Shown: positions 41,395-51,081 of the stretch, piece after piece | How the letters are laid out: each line of letters opens with the position of its first letter | Position numbering within the stretch: the stretch's first letter is position 1 | Assembly: GCF_017656495.1 (NCBI RefSeq) | Contig: NZ_JACDNS010000001.1 | Location: 1 to 64,000 of the forward strand | From: Thermococcus sp. | Lineage (GTDB): Archaea; Methanobacteriota_B; Thermococci; Thermococcales; Thermococcaceae | Length of the DNA: 64,000 nt | Direction: 5' to 3' | Notes under the pieces: model-generated | Databases searched by the model: none | Told to the model about the DNA's origin: nothing | The model's input: only the letters and a program-made list of their open reading frames with translations | Translations under genes and position numbers: made by a program

Positions 41395-43087
41395 GCTCCT
41401 TCAGCTTCTCTGGTAATTCGTCAATCTTGACCCTGATCTGCTCCCTCGTATCTCTGTCTCTGATTGTTACGGTGTTGTCTTCCGGTGTTTGATTGTCAAT
41501 GGTCACACAGTATGGAGTTCCAATTTCGTCGTATCTCGCATATCTCCTTCCAATTGTATCTTTTTCATCGTAAACCGCTATGAACCCAGCTTTTTGCAAT
41601 GTTCTAAAGACGTTGTAGGCTATCGTTGTTAGTGGCTCCTTTGCAACTAGCGGGAGAACGGCGACCTCTATTGGAGCCATGTCCTTCTTTATCTTGAGGT
41701 AAATTCTTCCGTCCTCATCAATCGTCAGTGAGTTCTCAAGGAGGAGATAGAATGGTCTGTCAATACCAAAACTTGGCTCTAAGACGTGAGGAACAATTTT
41801 TTCACCGGTTATCTTTTCTTCAACTTCTTTGATTATGAAGTCCTCCTTTTCAAGCTCGTAACCATCAATTATAGCCTTTCCAGTTACTTCTAAGCTCTTG
41901 ATAAGTTTTTTGAGTTCCTCTTCGCTCATTTCTTTGAGCTTCTCGTTTATTCTTTTTGCATCTTTCTTAAGCTTTGGACCAACTCTTTTCATATTTAGGC
42001 TTACTTTAAGCTTTTTCACAATCTTCGGCTCATCATAATGAATCATAACTGTCAAATCGGCACCACTCATCTTCATGTGTCTGCTCAAGTCGTAATCTCC
42101 TCTGTATGCAATACCAACACACTCAATCCATCCAAATCTTTCGCTGTAAATTTCAACGTCCCATGTGTCACTTGAATAATGTGCCCTTTCCTCTGGGAGT
42201 TGTTGTCTAAATCGTATTGCCTTTTCTGGAATGCCTATGTCGAGGAGGATTCTTTTCACCATAGCCATGTAATAGGCAAAAAATGTGTTCATGACATAGC
42301 CTTTCTTAACAGCTTCCTCAAGAGTTACCTCAATCATCCCCAAGTTCTTGAGCTGGTGTTCAATGGGGTAGAGCCTTACAACCTCGTCTTTGACTTCATC
42401 AAAGTGTGGATGCTCGGTCTCTTTTGGATTGAAGAATATTTCAACCTCAGCCTGGGTGAACTCTCTAAGCCTGATCATTCCCTGTCTTGGTGAAATTTCA
42501 TTTCTGTATGCCTTTCCAATCTGGAACACGCCGAATGGGAGCTTGTTTCTTGCAAATGCGTTGAGCCTCTTAAAGTTCACAAAAATGCCTTGAGCGGTTT
42601 CTGGTCTTAAATACCCCTTCTTGTCCTTGTAGGGGCCGATATACGTCTCGAACATCAAGTTGAAATACCACACATCACTCAGCTCTCCACCACACTGAGG
42701 GCATTTTATACCATTTTCTCGTATTATCTTAGTGAGCTCTTCAGCACTTAAGCCTTCAACATCAATATCCAAGTTCTCCTCGATGAGGTGGTCTGCTCTG
42801 TATCTTGCGTGGCACTTGGTACACTCAACTAGAGGATCAACAAACTTTTCAACGTGACCTGAAGCTATGAAAACTTCCTCAGGAGTTATGTCTGGGGTTT
42901 CAAGCTCAAAAAAGCCCTCTCTCTGAAAGGCTTCTCTGATTTTACGCTCAATCTTTCTCTTTATTGTCGCTCCAAGAGGACCATAATCGTAGAAACCTCT
43001 CGCTCCACCATAAATTTCAAAGCTCCCCCATGCAAAGCCCCTTCTTCTCATCAAATCTGAAAGGATTTCATACTTGTCTATCTTCAT
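41375..43087 (-). CDS. glyS: Glycyl-tRNA synthetase (class II, alpha2 type)
   Basis: A 570-residue archaeal/eukaryotic-type GlyRS. Motif 1 and the Gly-specific RGFAWGSFEIYGGARGFYDYGP are at the N-terminus, and a zinc-like insertion includes CTKCHARY and CPQCGGEL. Motif 2 reads FRNEISPRQGMIRLREFTQAE and motif 3 EPSFGIDRPFY. The C-terminal anticodon-binding domain ends near the stop. TTAAGGTGGTGAGGC precedes the ATG. Confidence 0.96.
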   Translation of the reverse strand: MKIDKYEILSDLMRRRGFAWGSFEIYGGARGFYDYGPLGATIKRKIERKIREAFQREGFFELETPDITPEEVFIASGHVEKFVDPLVECTKCHARYRADHLIEENLDIDVEGLSAEELTKIIRENGIKCPQCGGELSDVWYFNLMFETYIGPYKDKKGYLRPETAQGIFVNFKRLNAFARNKLPFGVFQIGKAYRNEISPRQGMIRLREFTQAEVEIFFNPKETEHPHFDEVKDEVVRLYPIEHQLKNLGMIEVTLEEAVKKGYVMNTFFAYYMAMVKRILLDIGIPEKAIRFRQQLPEERAHYSSDTWDVEIYSERFGWIECVGIAYRGDYDLSRHMKMSGADLTVMIHYDEPKIVKKLKVSLNMKRVGPKLKKDAKRINEKLKEMSEEELKKLIKSLEVTGKAIIDGYELEKEDFIIKEVEEKITGEKIVPHVLEPSFGIDRPFYLLLENSLTIDEDGRIYLKIKKDMAPIEVAVLPLVAKEPLTTIAYNVFRTLQKAGFIAVYDEKDTIGRRYARYDEIGTPYCVTIDNQTPEDNTVTIRDRDTREQIRVKIDELPEKLKELIFGSS

Positions 43088-43267
43088 GCCTCACCACCTT
43101 AAGGTGTGATACTCCAAAATCCTAAAAACTTTGTGGAATGTCCTTTGACGTTTTATCAAAGTTGGTGCCTAATAGAACATTTTAGGGCTGTGATACGAAA
43201 GAGTTATAAACCAATTTTTCCGTTATGAATGTGAGCTTTAGCTTTGATTATTTAGGAGGGAAGAGAA

Positions 43268-43498
43268 ATGGCGGAAAGACCACTTGATGTTATACACAGG
43301 TCACTGGACAAGGATGTTTTGGTCATCCTTAAGAAGGGATTCGAGTTTAGAGGCAAGCTTATCGGTTATGACATTCACCTAAATGTTGTCCTTGCAGATG
43401 CCCAGCTTATTGAGGGCGGCGAGGTAACAAAGAAGTATGGTAAGATAGTGATTAGAGGAGACAATGTGTTGGCTATTTCACCAGTAGAAACTGAGTGA
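43268..43498 (+). CDS. LSm (Sm-like) RNA-binding protein
   Basis: A 76-residue archaeal Sm protein (SmAP/LSm) that forms heptameric rings binding U-rich RNA. Sm1 is VLVILKKGFEFRGKLIGYDIHLNVVL with the Asp-x-x-x-Asn of the motif, and Sm2 is GKIVIRGDNVLAIS. GGAGGGAAGAGA precedes the ATG. It is followed 11 bases later by rpl37e, a common archaeal pair. Confidence 0.96.
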   Translation: MAERPLDVIHRSLDKDVLVILKKGFEFRGKLIGYDIHLNVVLADAQLIEGGEVTKKYGKIVIRGDNVLAISPVETE

Positions 43499-43509
43499 GG
43501 TGATTCTCG

Positions 43510-43698
43510 GTGGGAAGCGGAACAGCACCCCATGGAAAGAGAAATAGGACCCCTACTCACATAAAGTGCAGAAGATGTGGGAAGAAAGCCTACAACGTTA
43601 GAAAAAGATACTGTGCCGCCTGTGGTTTTGGAAGAAGCAGAAGATTAAGGAAGTACAGCTGGTCAAAGAAGTGGAAGAAAGCTAAGAACGTCCATTGA
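43510..43698 (+). CDS. rpl37e: 50S ribosomal protein L37e
   Basis: A 62-residue basic zinc-binding ribosomal protein. The four-Cys ribbon reads [20 protein letters not shown], preceded by the conserved [16 protein letters not shown]. It starts at GTG 43510, after AGGTGATTCTCG. It is co-transcribed with the LSm gene. Confidence 0.96.
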   Translation: MGSGTAPHGKRNRTPTHIKCRRCGKKAYNVRKRYCAACGFGRSRRLRKYSWSKKWKKAKNVH

Positions 43699-43778
43699 TT
43701 TCTTTTTTATTTTGCTTTTCTGTACTAAGTTAATTTGCTAGAGATAACTCTATAAATCCTTGCTTTGAATTCTAAACT

Positions 43779-44783
43779 ATGAGTGCAAAAGATGACATTT
43801 TGGTTTATTTAAGATCAAAGGGCCATGATGGTGCTTTGCAAAGTGAGCTGTATAACCTGGGTTATTCCCGCTCAACAATTGCTGAGGCCTTAGAAAGTCT
43901 TGAAGAAGATAATCTCATTGTAAAAAAGAGTATTGGGAAAAAAGCATACAGAATATGGATTATTGATGAGGCACCTTTTCCCCTTGAGAGTACCCTTAGG
44001 CTTGGGCTTCTAAGGGCTGTTGAATATCCTCATGCCCTTTTGACGGCTCATGATTTAAAAGAAAAGTACAATGTTCGGGTCTTAGTTTACAATTCAGCCC
44101 TTGAGCTTACGAATGCTCTGGCAATAGGAAAGATCGATTTAGCGTGCTCGCCGTTAATTACTCAAATCCTTTATGCATTGTTAATGAAAAGCATTAAAGT
44201 TGTCTCTGGCTGTGGATTTGCTGGCAGCGGACTTGTTGTGAGAGGAGAGCTCAAGGAAGGAAAAACCATTGCCTCTTCTGAGCTATCTACAATGGAAACC
44301 ATGCTAAAGTTGTTCCTTGAGAAGAAAGGCTTGGACAGTATTAAGGTAACATACTTCAAAAACCCAGAAAATGCTGTGGAGTCTTTCCTTAGAGGAGAAA
44401 TTGATGGACTAAGTATTTGGGAGCCATATCTCAGCCTGCTTAAAAAGAAGGGCTTCAATGTCTACCATTACTCTGATTATTTTGGGAAATATCCCTGCTG
44501 CGCTTTGGGAGTTAATTTGAGCTTTTTGAATGTCAACAAAACTCTGTTCTATGAGTTTTTAGAAAAATTCAGAGAGAATACCGAAAACCTAGAGAAACGA
44601 AAAGAGCAAGCCATAAAGCTTATGGTTGAGATTATGGGCTTTGAGGAGAAACTTGTAAGGGAGAGTTTCGGGGGATTTGTCTATGATTACAGACTTACAA
44701 AAAAGCAAGTTGAAGAAATGCTAAATCGATTTGGTCTCAAAGTGTTCAACCTTGAAAAGCTCTTCTTATCGCAAGATTTTTAA
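43779..44783 (+). CDS. HTH domain fused to periplasmic-binding-like (NMT1/THI5-type) domain
   Basis: A 334-residue cytosolic protein. The first 60 residues form a winged helix (QSELYNLGYSRSTIAEALESLEEDNLIVKK). The rest resembles the type II solute-binding fold of ABC transporters: RLGLLRAVEYPHALLTAHDL, NALAIGKIDLACSPLITQ, GSGLVVRGEL and FLRGEIDGLSIWEP. It has no signal peptide, so it is likely a one-component sensor in the LysR manner but with the winged-helix type of archaeal regulators. Ligand unknown. No ribosome binding site; CTCTATAAATCC at 43748 suggests a leaderless mRNA. Confidence 0.82.
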   Translation: MSAKDDILVYLRSKGHDGALQSELYNLGYSRSTIAEALESLEEDNLIVKKSIGKKAYRIWIIDEAPFPLESTLRLGLLRAVEYPHALLTAHDLKEKYNVRVLVYNSALELTNALAIGKIDLACSPLITQILYALLMKSIKVVSGCGFAGSGLVVRGELKEGKTIASSELSTMETMLKLFLEKKGLDSIKVTYFKNPENAVESFLRGEIDGLSIWEPYLSLLKKKGFNVYHYSDYFGKYPCCALGVNLSFLNVNKTLFYEFLEKFRENTENLEKRKEQAIKLMVEIMGFEEKLVRESFGGFVYDYRLTKKQVEEMLNRFGLKVFNLEKLFLSQDF

Positions 44784-44829
44784 CTTCTATTTTTCTTTTA
44801 TCGTTTAGACACATATCTAAGTGGTTACT

Positions 44830-46194
44830 ATGGATGGCGAATTAAGGAAGAAGCTGTGGGAGCTTGCATGGCCAGCGATATTAGCAAACATCTCCCAAAC
44901 CCTTGTCAACTTAGTTGATATGATAATGGTCGGACAGTTGGGCTCTCTGGCAATTGCAAGCGTGGGCTTAGGCGGACAGTTTTCATGGTTTATGATGCCT
45001 CTGATGTTTGCTGTTTCTGCCGGTGTTTTGGCCTTAGTCGCTCGTTTTGTTGGTGCTAGAGACTTTGAAATGGCGAATGTTACTTTAGAACAGGGAATTT
45101 ATTTGGCTTTTCTCATGGGGATACCTGTTATGATATTCGGCTTAGTCTTTGGGGATGATGCTTTGAGAATAATGGGTGCTAGTGAGGACGTAATTAGACT
45201 GGGCTACGAATACATCAGGGTATACTTCTTATTTTACCCCATTAATTTCATGGGTTTTGCGGCTTTTTCAGCTTTGAGGGGAGCTGGTGACACAAAAACG
45301 CCAATGAAGTTAAGCCTTTTGATGAATGTCCTTAACGTTATTCTGAACTATCTCTTAATCTTTGGAAAATTTGGTTTTCCGAGATTAGAAGTTAAGGGTG
45401 CTGCATTAGCTTCTGGGCTTTCAATTGCAGCAGCATTTATTATTGGCATGTTCCTCTTCTTAAGTGACAGGCTTGTTTTAAAGCTTAAACCTAGGTTTAG
45501 GTTTGATCTCAGCATGATTAAAAGAATCCTTAGAATTGGAATTCCAGCAACGATTGAGAGAATTATCTTCAGCGTTTACAACTTCATTTATATAAGCATC
45601 GTTACAAGATTTGGAACGATAGCTTTAGCTGCTCATCAGGTTGGCTTGAGGGTTGAGAGCATAGCATATATGCCAGCTTTTGGCTTTAATGTTGCCACAT
45701 CAGCCTTGGTTGGGCAGAGCTTAGGTGAAGGAAATCCAGAGAAAGCTGAGAAGGTTGTGCATGAATCACTGAAAATGGTAACGGCTTTCATGAGCGTCAT
45801 GGCTGTGGTTTTGATTGCTTTTCCAAAATACCTTGTCATGCCGTTCATAACAAAAAGCGACCCCAATTATTGGCAAGTTATTCACTTGGCTGCAATTTAC
45901 CTCATGATTGTAGGTATAAGTGAAATTCCGTTAGGCTGGCTTTTTGTTCTCAGCGGAGCTTTAAGAGGTGCAGGAGATACAAGGAGCCCCATGTATGTAA
46001 CCGCAGTGAGCAAGTTGCTCTTTAGAATTCTCCCAGCTTATCTTTTGGGATTTGGATTTACAATAGGTTCATTCCGCTTTGAGGGGCTTGGCGTTATTGC
46101 CGCTTGGATCGCAATGAGCCTTGAAACGTTTACAAGTGCAGCAATGTTTTGGTGGATATTTAAGAGGGGGAAGTGGAAGTACATAAAAGTTTGA
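44830..46194 (+). CDS. MATE family efflux transporter
   Basis: A 454-residue membrane protein with about 12 helices of the MATE family (DinF/NorM-like), which exports drugs or metabolites with Na+ or H+. The paired repeats are visible: LVDMIMVGQLGSLAIASVGLGGQ and LRGAGDTKTPMK in the first half, AHQVGLRVESIAYMPAFGFNVA and LRGAGDTRSPM in the second. The start at 44830 follows AAGTGGTTACT; GTG 44821 lies in that site. The HTH/binding-domain regulator upstream could control it. Confidence 0.92.
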   Translation: MDGELRKKLWELAWPAILANISQTLVNLVDMIMVGQLGSLAIASVGLGGQFSWFMMPLMFAVSAGVLALVARFVGARDFEMANVTLEQGIYLAFLMGIPVMIFGLVFGDDALRIMGASEDVIRLGYEYIRVYFLFYPINFMGFAAFSALRGAGDTKTPMKLSLLMNVLNVILNYLLIFGKFGFPRLEVKGAALASGLSIAAAFIIGMFLFLSDRLVLKLKPRFRFDLSMIKRILRIGIPATIERIIFSVYNFIYISIVTRFGTIALAAHQVGLRVESIAYMPAFGFNVATSALVGQSLGEGNPEKAEKVVHESLKMVTAFMSVMAVVLIAFPKYLVMPFITKSDPNYWQVIHLAAIYLMIVGISEIPLGWLFVLSGALRGAGDTRSPMYVTAVSKLLFRILPAYLLGFGFTIGSFRFEGLGVIAAWIAMSLETFTSAAMFWWIFKRGKWKYIKV

Positions 46195-46196
46195 AA

Positions 46197-47291
46197 TCAA
46201 AGCGTCGAAACGTGGAATAGAGCTTCCATCAGACGACCGAAGAGGTAGCTAACAAATGCGGCTCCCAACCCAGTGGTGACCATTTCCATGACTTTCTTCT
46301 TTATCGAGATTCCCGAAAGCACCGATATAAAGGTTGCAACTACTGCTAGCGCTGTTCCAGCCAGTAGCACCGAGAAAGGCAGAGCAACTAGAGATGAGGA
46401 AGCGAAGAAATAGGGCGTAACTGGGAACGCCACACCAATGAGGTAGGAAATTCCAGTGTATAGTGCTGCCCTTACCTCATTCTCGTCCTCTTCTTGGACA
46501 AGCAACTTAATTATTGCATCGTGATTTGAGGAAAGCTTCTCAGCAACTTCCTTTGCAACTTCCTCAGGCATTCCGCTTTCTAGGAGCTTGTCTAAAAGTT
46601 CATCTTTTGCTCTATCTGGGGAAACTCTGAACAGGACTTCCATTCTTTGTCTGATGCTCTCATTTACTTGTCTCTGAGAGCGAACTGAGATGAAAGTTCC
46701 AATTGCCATTGAGAGTGCCCCGGCAACTCCAACGATGAGACCGCTAATTCCGACGAGCTTTGGATTGTAAACGTAGACTGCTGACAATCCGGTGACTGCA
46801 CCAAGAATCTCTACGAGACCATCATTCATACCGAGAACCAAATCTCGGATATTTTCAACGTGGAGCCGTCTCTTGCTCTCGTAGAAGAACTTCTCGTGTT
46901 CAAGCTCATCTAGGATAACCCCACTTAACTCTCTCCTTTCTTCCACATCGAGCTTCTCTTGATATGCCGTGAGGAATTTGAAGTACTTTTGGATTGCACT
47001 GTTCTCTCCCATCTCAAGGAGCGAAGCAACAGCACCAGGCCCTAAAATTTTCCTTAGGAGTTTTGTGCTGTAAAGTGAAAGCTTGCTAACCTTTGCTTTA
47101 GGTATTTTAACGCCTCTCCTTGCCAAGAAATCGTGCCAGAACTTTGCATGCTTTGCCTCAATGTTTGAAAGCCTCAGAAATTCCTTCTTTAAAGTCTCGT
47201 CTTTCTCAATTTTAGCAAGCTGAGCATAAAGAACTGAGTCCGAATATTCATCTCTGTAGAATTGAAGAGCAGACTTTACCATCTCGTCCAT
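46197..47291 (-). CDS. Ferritin-like domain fused to VIT1/CCC1 iron transporter
   Basis: A 364-residue fusion. The N-terminal 150 residues are a ferritin/rubrerythrin-like helical bundle with diiron residues in DEYSDSVLYAQLAKIE, NIEAKHAKFW and DELEHEKFF. A VIT1/CCC1 membrane domain with about five helices follows (LGMNDGLVEILGAVTGLSAVY, GAAFVSYLFG). Such fusions (MbfA-like) export or sequester iron and protect against oxidative stress. GGGGATGGGAG precedes the ATG. It complements the Feo system at 53.8 kb. Confidence 0.9.
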   Translation of the reverse strand: MDEMVKSALQFYRDEYSDSVLYAQLAKIEKDETLKKEFLRLSNIEAKHAKFWHDFLARRGVKIPKAKVSKLSLYSTKLLRKILGPGAVASLLEMGENSAIQKYFKFLTAYQEKLDVEERRELSGVILDELEHEKFFYESKRRLHVENIRDLVLGMNDGLVEILGAVTGLSAVYVYNPKLVGISGLIVGVAGALSMAIGTFISVRSQRQVNESIRQRMEVLFRVSPDRAKDELLDKLLESGMPEEVAKEVAEKLSSNHDAIIKLLVQEEDENEVRAALYTGISYLIGVAFPVTPYFFASSSLVALPFSVLLAGTALAVVATFISVLSGISIKKKVMEMVTTGLGAAFVSYLFGRLMEALFHVSTL

Positions 47292-47332
47292 CTCCCATCC
47301 CCTAAAAAGCTGAACAAAAGAGTTAATTAAGG

Positions 47333-48472
47333 TTACTGTAATGATTTTAGTGCTTCAAGAACTTCTTCAAAAGGAGCATTTGTTTTTAGAGCAGTTGGTG
47401 AGAAGTGAGTTCTCGTTGCTTTGTAGCCCTCTTCTTCAAGAATCTCGATGATTTTGGCAACTTTTCTAGCCTCAAGATTGTTTCTCCTCGCTAATGCATG
47501 GGTGTCATAGAAAAATGGAACATCAAGCTCCTCTTTGATGATTCCTAAAAACTTCAGCACTTTCTTTTTCTTTGCAATCTCTTCTTTCTCTGCTAGCTTA
47601 TGCATCTCTTCAACAATTTCTTGATTCTTAAGCTCCCCAAGCCACAAAGGTCCATAAGCTTTAGGTTTACTCGGCAAAAAGCTTCTCTCAATCCCAAACT
47701 TTCCGTTATTTTCATTAAAATACAGATAGCCAAGCTTTTCTAGAGTCTCATCCCCTTTCTTTGCCCCATCTTTAAACCTTAAGAAGGCCCTAAAGTAGTG
47801 GTCTTTGTAATACGCAAAAAGAACTTCAAAGCCCATATCATACTTTGCAACATATCTCGCAACGGTTCCTATTAAAATCCTCAGCCCAGCTTCATGGCAG
47901 AGCTCGCCTCTTATTGGCACTGCGTTGTATTTTCTTAGGCATGCCTTTGGATGAGCGCCGCAGAGGGGTGCTGTATCTGTTGCAGTAATTGCCAAAACTC
48001 CTTTTCGCTTTACACTTCTCAAAGCAGAGTCTAAGAACTCCATTGGAGAACCAAAGGGGTCTAAATCAATGAAGTCAAAATACCTAAACTGCTCATTCAT
48101 CAATCTGTTGGCATCTAGGTTTGTTGCGACTAAAACCTTGTTCCCTTTTAAAATTGCTTTCTTCTCATGTATCTCAATTTTACCGGAGAAGTTGAGCCCT
48201 AGATTTTTAATTATCAGCTCAAAGGCATCTGGATTTATGTCGTTCATCCAAACTTCAGTTGCTGGTGTCTCTAAAGCATACCTAATTCCCCTAATCCCTG
48301 TGGCACTTAGAGCATCTAAAACTCTCTTCGCTTTAACAACCTTAAGGAGAAGAACACTTAAATCCCTATTCAGAGCCATCACGGGGTTGTAAAAAACTGG
48401 AGCATCATAAATACGCTCAGCTTTTGGGACAAGAACCCTTGCTTTTCCTTCACTTATTTCTATCAGCTCCAT
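47333..48472 (-). CDS. trm1: tRNA (guanine26-N2)-dimethyltransferase Trm1
   Basis: A 379-residue Trm1 that makes m2,2G26 in t[36 protein letters not shown] (SAM site) and the catalytic [17 protein letters not shown] with [15 protein letters not shown] are all conserved. The C-terminal domain ends in a helix-turn-helix-like [21 protein letters not shown]. Normal archaeal length. ATTGGTGGTATC precedes the ATG. Confidence 0.95.
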   Translation of the reverse strand: MELIEISEGKARVLVPKAERIYDAPVFYNPVMALNRDLSVLLLKVVKAKRVLDALSATGIRGIRYALETPATEVWMNDINPDAFELIIKNLGLNFSGKIEIHEKKAILKGNKVLVATNLDANRLMNEQFRYFDFIDLDPFGSPMEFLDSALRSVKRKGVLAITATDTAPLCGAHPKACLRKYNAVPIRGELCHEAGLRILIGTVARYVAKYDMGFEVLFAYYKDHYFRAFLRFKDGAKKGDETLEKLGYLYFNENNGKFGIERSFLPSKPKAYGPLWLGELKNQEIVEEMHKLAEKEEIAKKKKVLKFLGIIKEELDVPFFYDTHALARRNNLEARKVAKIIEILEEEGYKATRTHFSPTALKTNAPFEEVLEALKSLQ

Positions 48473-48522
48473 GATACCACCAATCTCTTTTACAAAAAGC
48501 TTAAGCTGGAGAAGAAAAGAAA

Positions 48523-48780
48523 TCAGAGAATTTCGACGTAATCCCCAAGAGCTTGTCCGGGTAAACCTTTCTCAAACCTTACTTTAACTTCGCCCCTAAC
48601 TCCATGTGGCTTGACAATTTTGCCAGCAATGATTTTTCCACTTGGGCTCTTCCAAATGACTTTCTTTCCTATGAGCTTTGCTGCCTCTTCTCTGCTCTCA
48701 ATTCCGAGAGGCTTGATAATCATGTGGTGGTTGTGCTGATTTTCCTTACTCCTCATGTAGCTTAACACTATCCCCTTCAT
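48523..48780 (-). CDS. rpl35ae: 50S ribosomal protein L35Ae
   Basis: An 85-residue archaeal L35Ae. The pattern [24 protein letters not shown] and [40 protein letters not shown] (split) is complete. The ATG at 48780 follows AACGGTGAGGGCG. It lies 50 bases upstream of trm1 on the same strand. Confidence 0.96.
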   Translation of the reverse strand: MKGIVLSYMRSKENQHNHHMIIKPLGIESREEAAKLIGKKVIWKSPSGKIIAGKIVKPHGVRGEVKVRFEKGLPGQALGDYVEIL

Positions 48781-48874
48781 CGCCCTCACCGTTAATGCCT
48801 ATTGAAGATAGCTTTTAAATTTATTGATGGAAAGGGTTTTATTCTCTCTTAGCTATTCAGCTTTGGTGGTGATC

Positions 48875-49924
48875 ATGAAAATGGAAAGAATAAAGAAGCT
48901 TCAAAAGTTTATAAACGAGAACTCAATTGATGCAGCGCTCATCTCTAAACGTGAAAATCTGTTCTACTTTTCTGGAGCTTCTCCGTTAGCTGGAGGATAT
49001 CTGGTTGTTACTCCCGATGAGGCTATAATTTACGTTCCCGAACTTGAATATGAAGCAACAAAGGAAGAAACTGAACTACCAGTTGAAAAGTTCAAGAGGC
49101 TACCAGAACTTTATGAAAAGCTCAAACCTTACACTGTTTTGGGAATTGAAGGTTCAACAAGCTTTTCCTTCATGAATGCACTTAAAGAAAAAGCTGAGAT
49201 AAAGGAGTTCAGGAGCATTGATGATGTTATAAAAGACCTTAGAATCGTAAAAACCAAGGAAGAAATCGAGATAATTAAAAGTGCGTGTGAATTAGCTGAT
49301 ATGGCTGTTATGGCAGCCATTGAGGAAATCAGCGAAGGGAAGAGAGAAAGAGAGATTGCCGCAAAAGTTGAGTATGTTATGAAGATGAACGGTGCTGAAA
49401 AGCCAGCCTTTGATACAATCATCGCCAGCGGTCACAGATCAGCTCTCCCTCATGGAGTTGCAAGTGATAAGAGGATTGAGAGAGGAGATTTGGTTGTCAT
49501 AGATTTAGGTGCACTTTATAGGCACTACAATTCTGACATTACCAGAACCATAGTTGTTGGAAAACCCAATGATAAGCAGAAAGAGATTTATGAGATAGTT
49601 CTTGAGGCTCAAAAGACAGCTGTTGAAAAAGCTAAGCCAGGAATGACTGCGAAAGAACTCGACAGCATAGCAAGGGACATCATAGTGGAATATGGTTATG
49701 GTGATTACTTTATCCACAGCCTTGGTCACGGAGTTGGCTTGGAAATTCATGAACCTCCGAGAATAAGCCAGTACGATGAGACTGTTCTTAAGGAAGGAAT
49801 GGTCATAACGATTGAGCCAGGAATTTACATTCCAAAGCTTGGTGGCGTCAGAATTGAGGATACAGTTGTTATAACAAAGAACGGCGCAAGAAGGCTTACC
49901 AAGATGGAGAGGGAGTTGATCTGA
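48875..49924 (+). CDS. pepQ: Xaa-Pro dipeptidase (prolidase, M24B)
   Basis: A 349-residue prolidase like the studied Pyrococcus furiosus enzyme; it releases proline from X-Pro dipeptides in the cytosol. Metal ligands are Asp210 and Asp221 (VVIDLGALYRHYNSDITRT), His285 (HSLGHGVG), Glu314 (ITIEPG) and Glu328 (VRIED), matching the family. The N-terminal creatinase-like domain spans about 1-120. The start at 48875 follows TTGGTGGTGATC; the longer ORF upstream lacks support. Confidence 0.95.
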   Translation: MKMERIKKLQKFINENSIDAALISKRENLFYFSGASPLAGGYLVVTPDEAIIYVPELEYEATKEETELPVEKFKRLPELYEKLKPYTVLGIEGSTSFSFMNALKEKAEIKEFRSIDDVIKDLRIVKTKEEIEIIKSACELADMAVMAAIEEISEGKREREIAAKVEYVMKMNGAEKPAFDTIIASGHRSALPHGVASDKRIERGDLVVIDLGALYRHYNSDITRTIVVGKPNDKQKEIYEIVLEAQKTAVEKAKPGMTAKELDSIARDIIVEYGYGDYFIHSLGHGVGLEIHEPPRISQYDETVLKEGMVITIEPGIYIPKLGGVRIEDTVVITKNGARRLTKMERELI

Positions 49925-50010
49925 GTTAGGCATTTCTTTCTCTATTCTTTTGTTCCCATCCAACAGTATTTAAAAGCATTTTTCTAAATTCTCAAAGGGA
50001 GGTGAGGGTA

Positions 50011-51081
50011 ATGAAAATACTTGACCAGAATCCCAAGGAGGGCAAGATTAAAGTTAAAGCTGAAACTCTCGATGACCTCTGGCACCTCTATCACATCATT
50101 GAGGAGGGGGATGTAGTTTATGCAAAGACCCTCAGAAAGCAAAGTCAGAGAAGTGACTCCCTTAGACCGGAAAAGGTCCAAGCAATTCCAGTATTTTTAG
50201 GCATTAAAGCTGAAAAAATTAATTTTCATAAGTTTGCGAATGCATTGAGGGTTACTGGTCCAATAGTTTATGCCTCAAGAGAGGAAGTTCCCCTTGGCAA
50301 GTATCACACAATAGCAGTTGAAGAGAACAGCGTTATCACGATTCAAAAGCCTAAATGGAAAGCTCACCAGTTGGAAAGGTTAAAGCAGGCCGTTGAAGCT
50401 TCTCAGAGAGCGAGAATTATGATTGTTGTTGTGGACGATGGTGAGGCTGATATTGCTCTCGTGAGAGAATACGGTGTTGATATAATTGCTAACATAAGAC
50501 ACAACCTCGGGGGAAAGAGATACAGCACAAATAGAGAAGCTGAGGAAATGAAGTTCTTCCACGATTTAGCAAAGACAATGGTTGAAATTATGGAGAGAGA
50601 AAAGGTGGATAAAGCTATTGTTGCTGGTCCAGGCTTTGTGAAGGAGAACTTTTACAAGTTCCTTCAGGAGAATTATCCGGAGTTAGCAAAGCGTGTTGTA
50701 ATTGAGGACACGAGTGTTACAGGAAGAACAGGGATTTATGAGGTCATTAGGAGAGGAACCGTTGACAAAGTTTACCATGAAAACAGAGTCGCAAAGGAAA
50801 TTCAGCTCGTGGAGAAGGTCATAGAGGAGATTGCAAAGAATGGATTGGTGGCTTATGGTATAAAAGAGGTTGAAGAAGCCGCGAATTATGGAGCAATTGA
50901 GACTCTACTCGTTTTAGATGAGCTTTTGAAGGGAGAGATGAGAGAAAAGATTGAGCAGCTTATGGAGTTCGTCAGACAGATGAGGGGAGAGATAATAATT
51001 GTCAGCTCAGAGCATGAGGGCGGTGAAAAGCTGAAAGCTTTGGGAGGAATTGCTGCACTGCTGAGGTATAAGGTTAAGTGA
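50011..51081 (+). CDS. pelA: mRNA surveillance protein Pelota (aPelota)
   Basis: A 356-residue archaeal Pelota, the eRF1 paralog that rescues stalled ribosomes with ABCE1. The N-terminal Sm-like domain (MKILDQNPKEGKIKVKAETLDDLWHLY, split) replaces the NIKS and GGQ parts of eRF1. The central domain contains AKTMVEIMEREKVDKAIVAGPGFVKE and the C-terminal domain ETLLVLDEL and IVSSEHEGGEKL. GGAGGTGAGGGTA precedes the ATG at 50011. Confidence 0.96.
   Translation: MKILDQNPKEGKIKVKAETLDDLWHLYHIIEEGDVVYAKTLRKQSQRSDSLRPEKVQAIPVFLGIKAEKINFHKFANALRVTGPIVYASREEVPLGKYHTIAVEENSVITIQKPKWKAHQLERLKQAVEASQRARIMIVVVDDGEADIALVREYGVDIIANIRHNLGGKRYSTNREAEEMKFFHDLAKTMVEIMEREKVDKAIVAGPGFVKENFYKFLQENYPELAKRVVIEDTSVTGRTGIYEVIRRGTVDKVYHENRVAKEIQLVEKVIEEIAKNGLVAYGIKEVEEAANYGAIETLLVLDELLKGEMREKIEQLMEFVRQMRGEIIIVSSEHEGGEKLKALGGIAALLRYKVK

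Noticed and set aside
43078-43104. CACCTTAAGGTG palindrome at the glyS start
   Set aside because: Its inner half is the ribosome binding site AAGGTGGTGAGG; the symmetry is probably a by-product of that site.
43143-43161. CTTTGA/TCAAAG inverted repeat between glyS and LSm
   Set aside because: Six bases with a seven-base spacer and no link to a TATA box or a start site.
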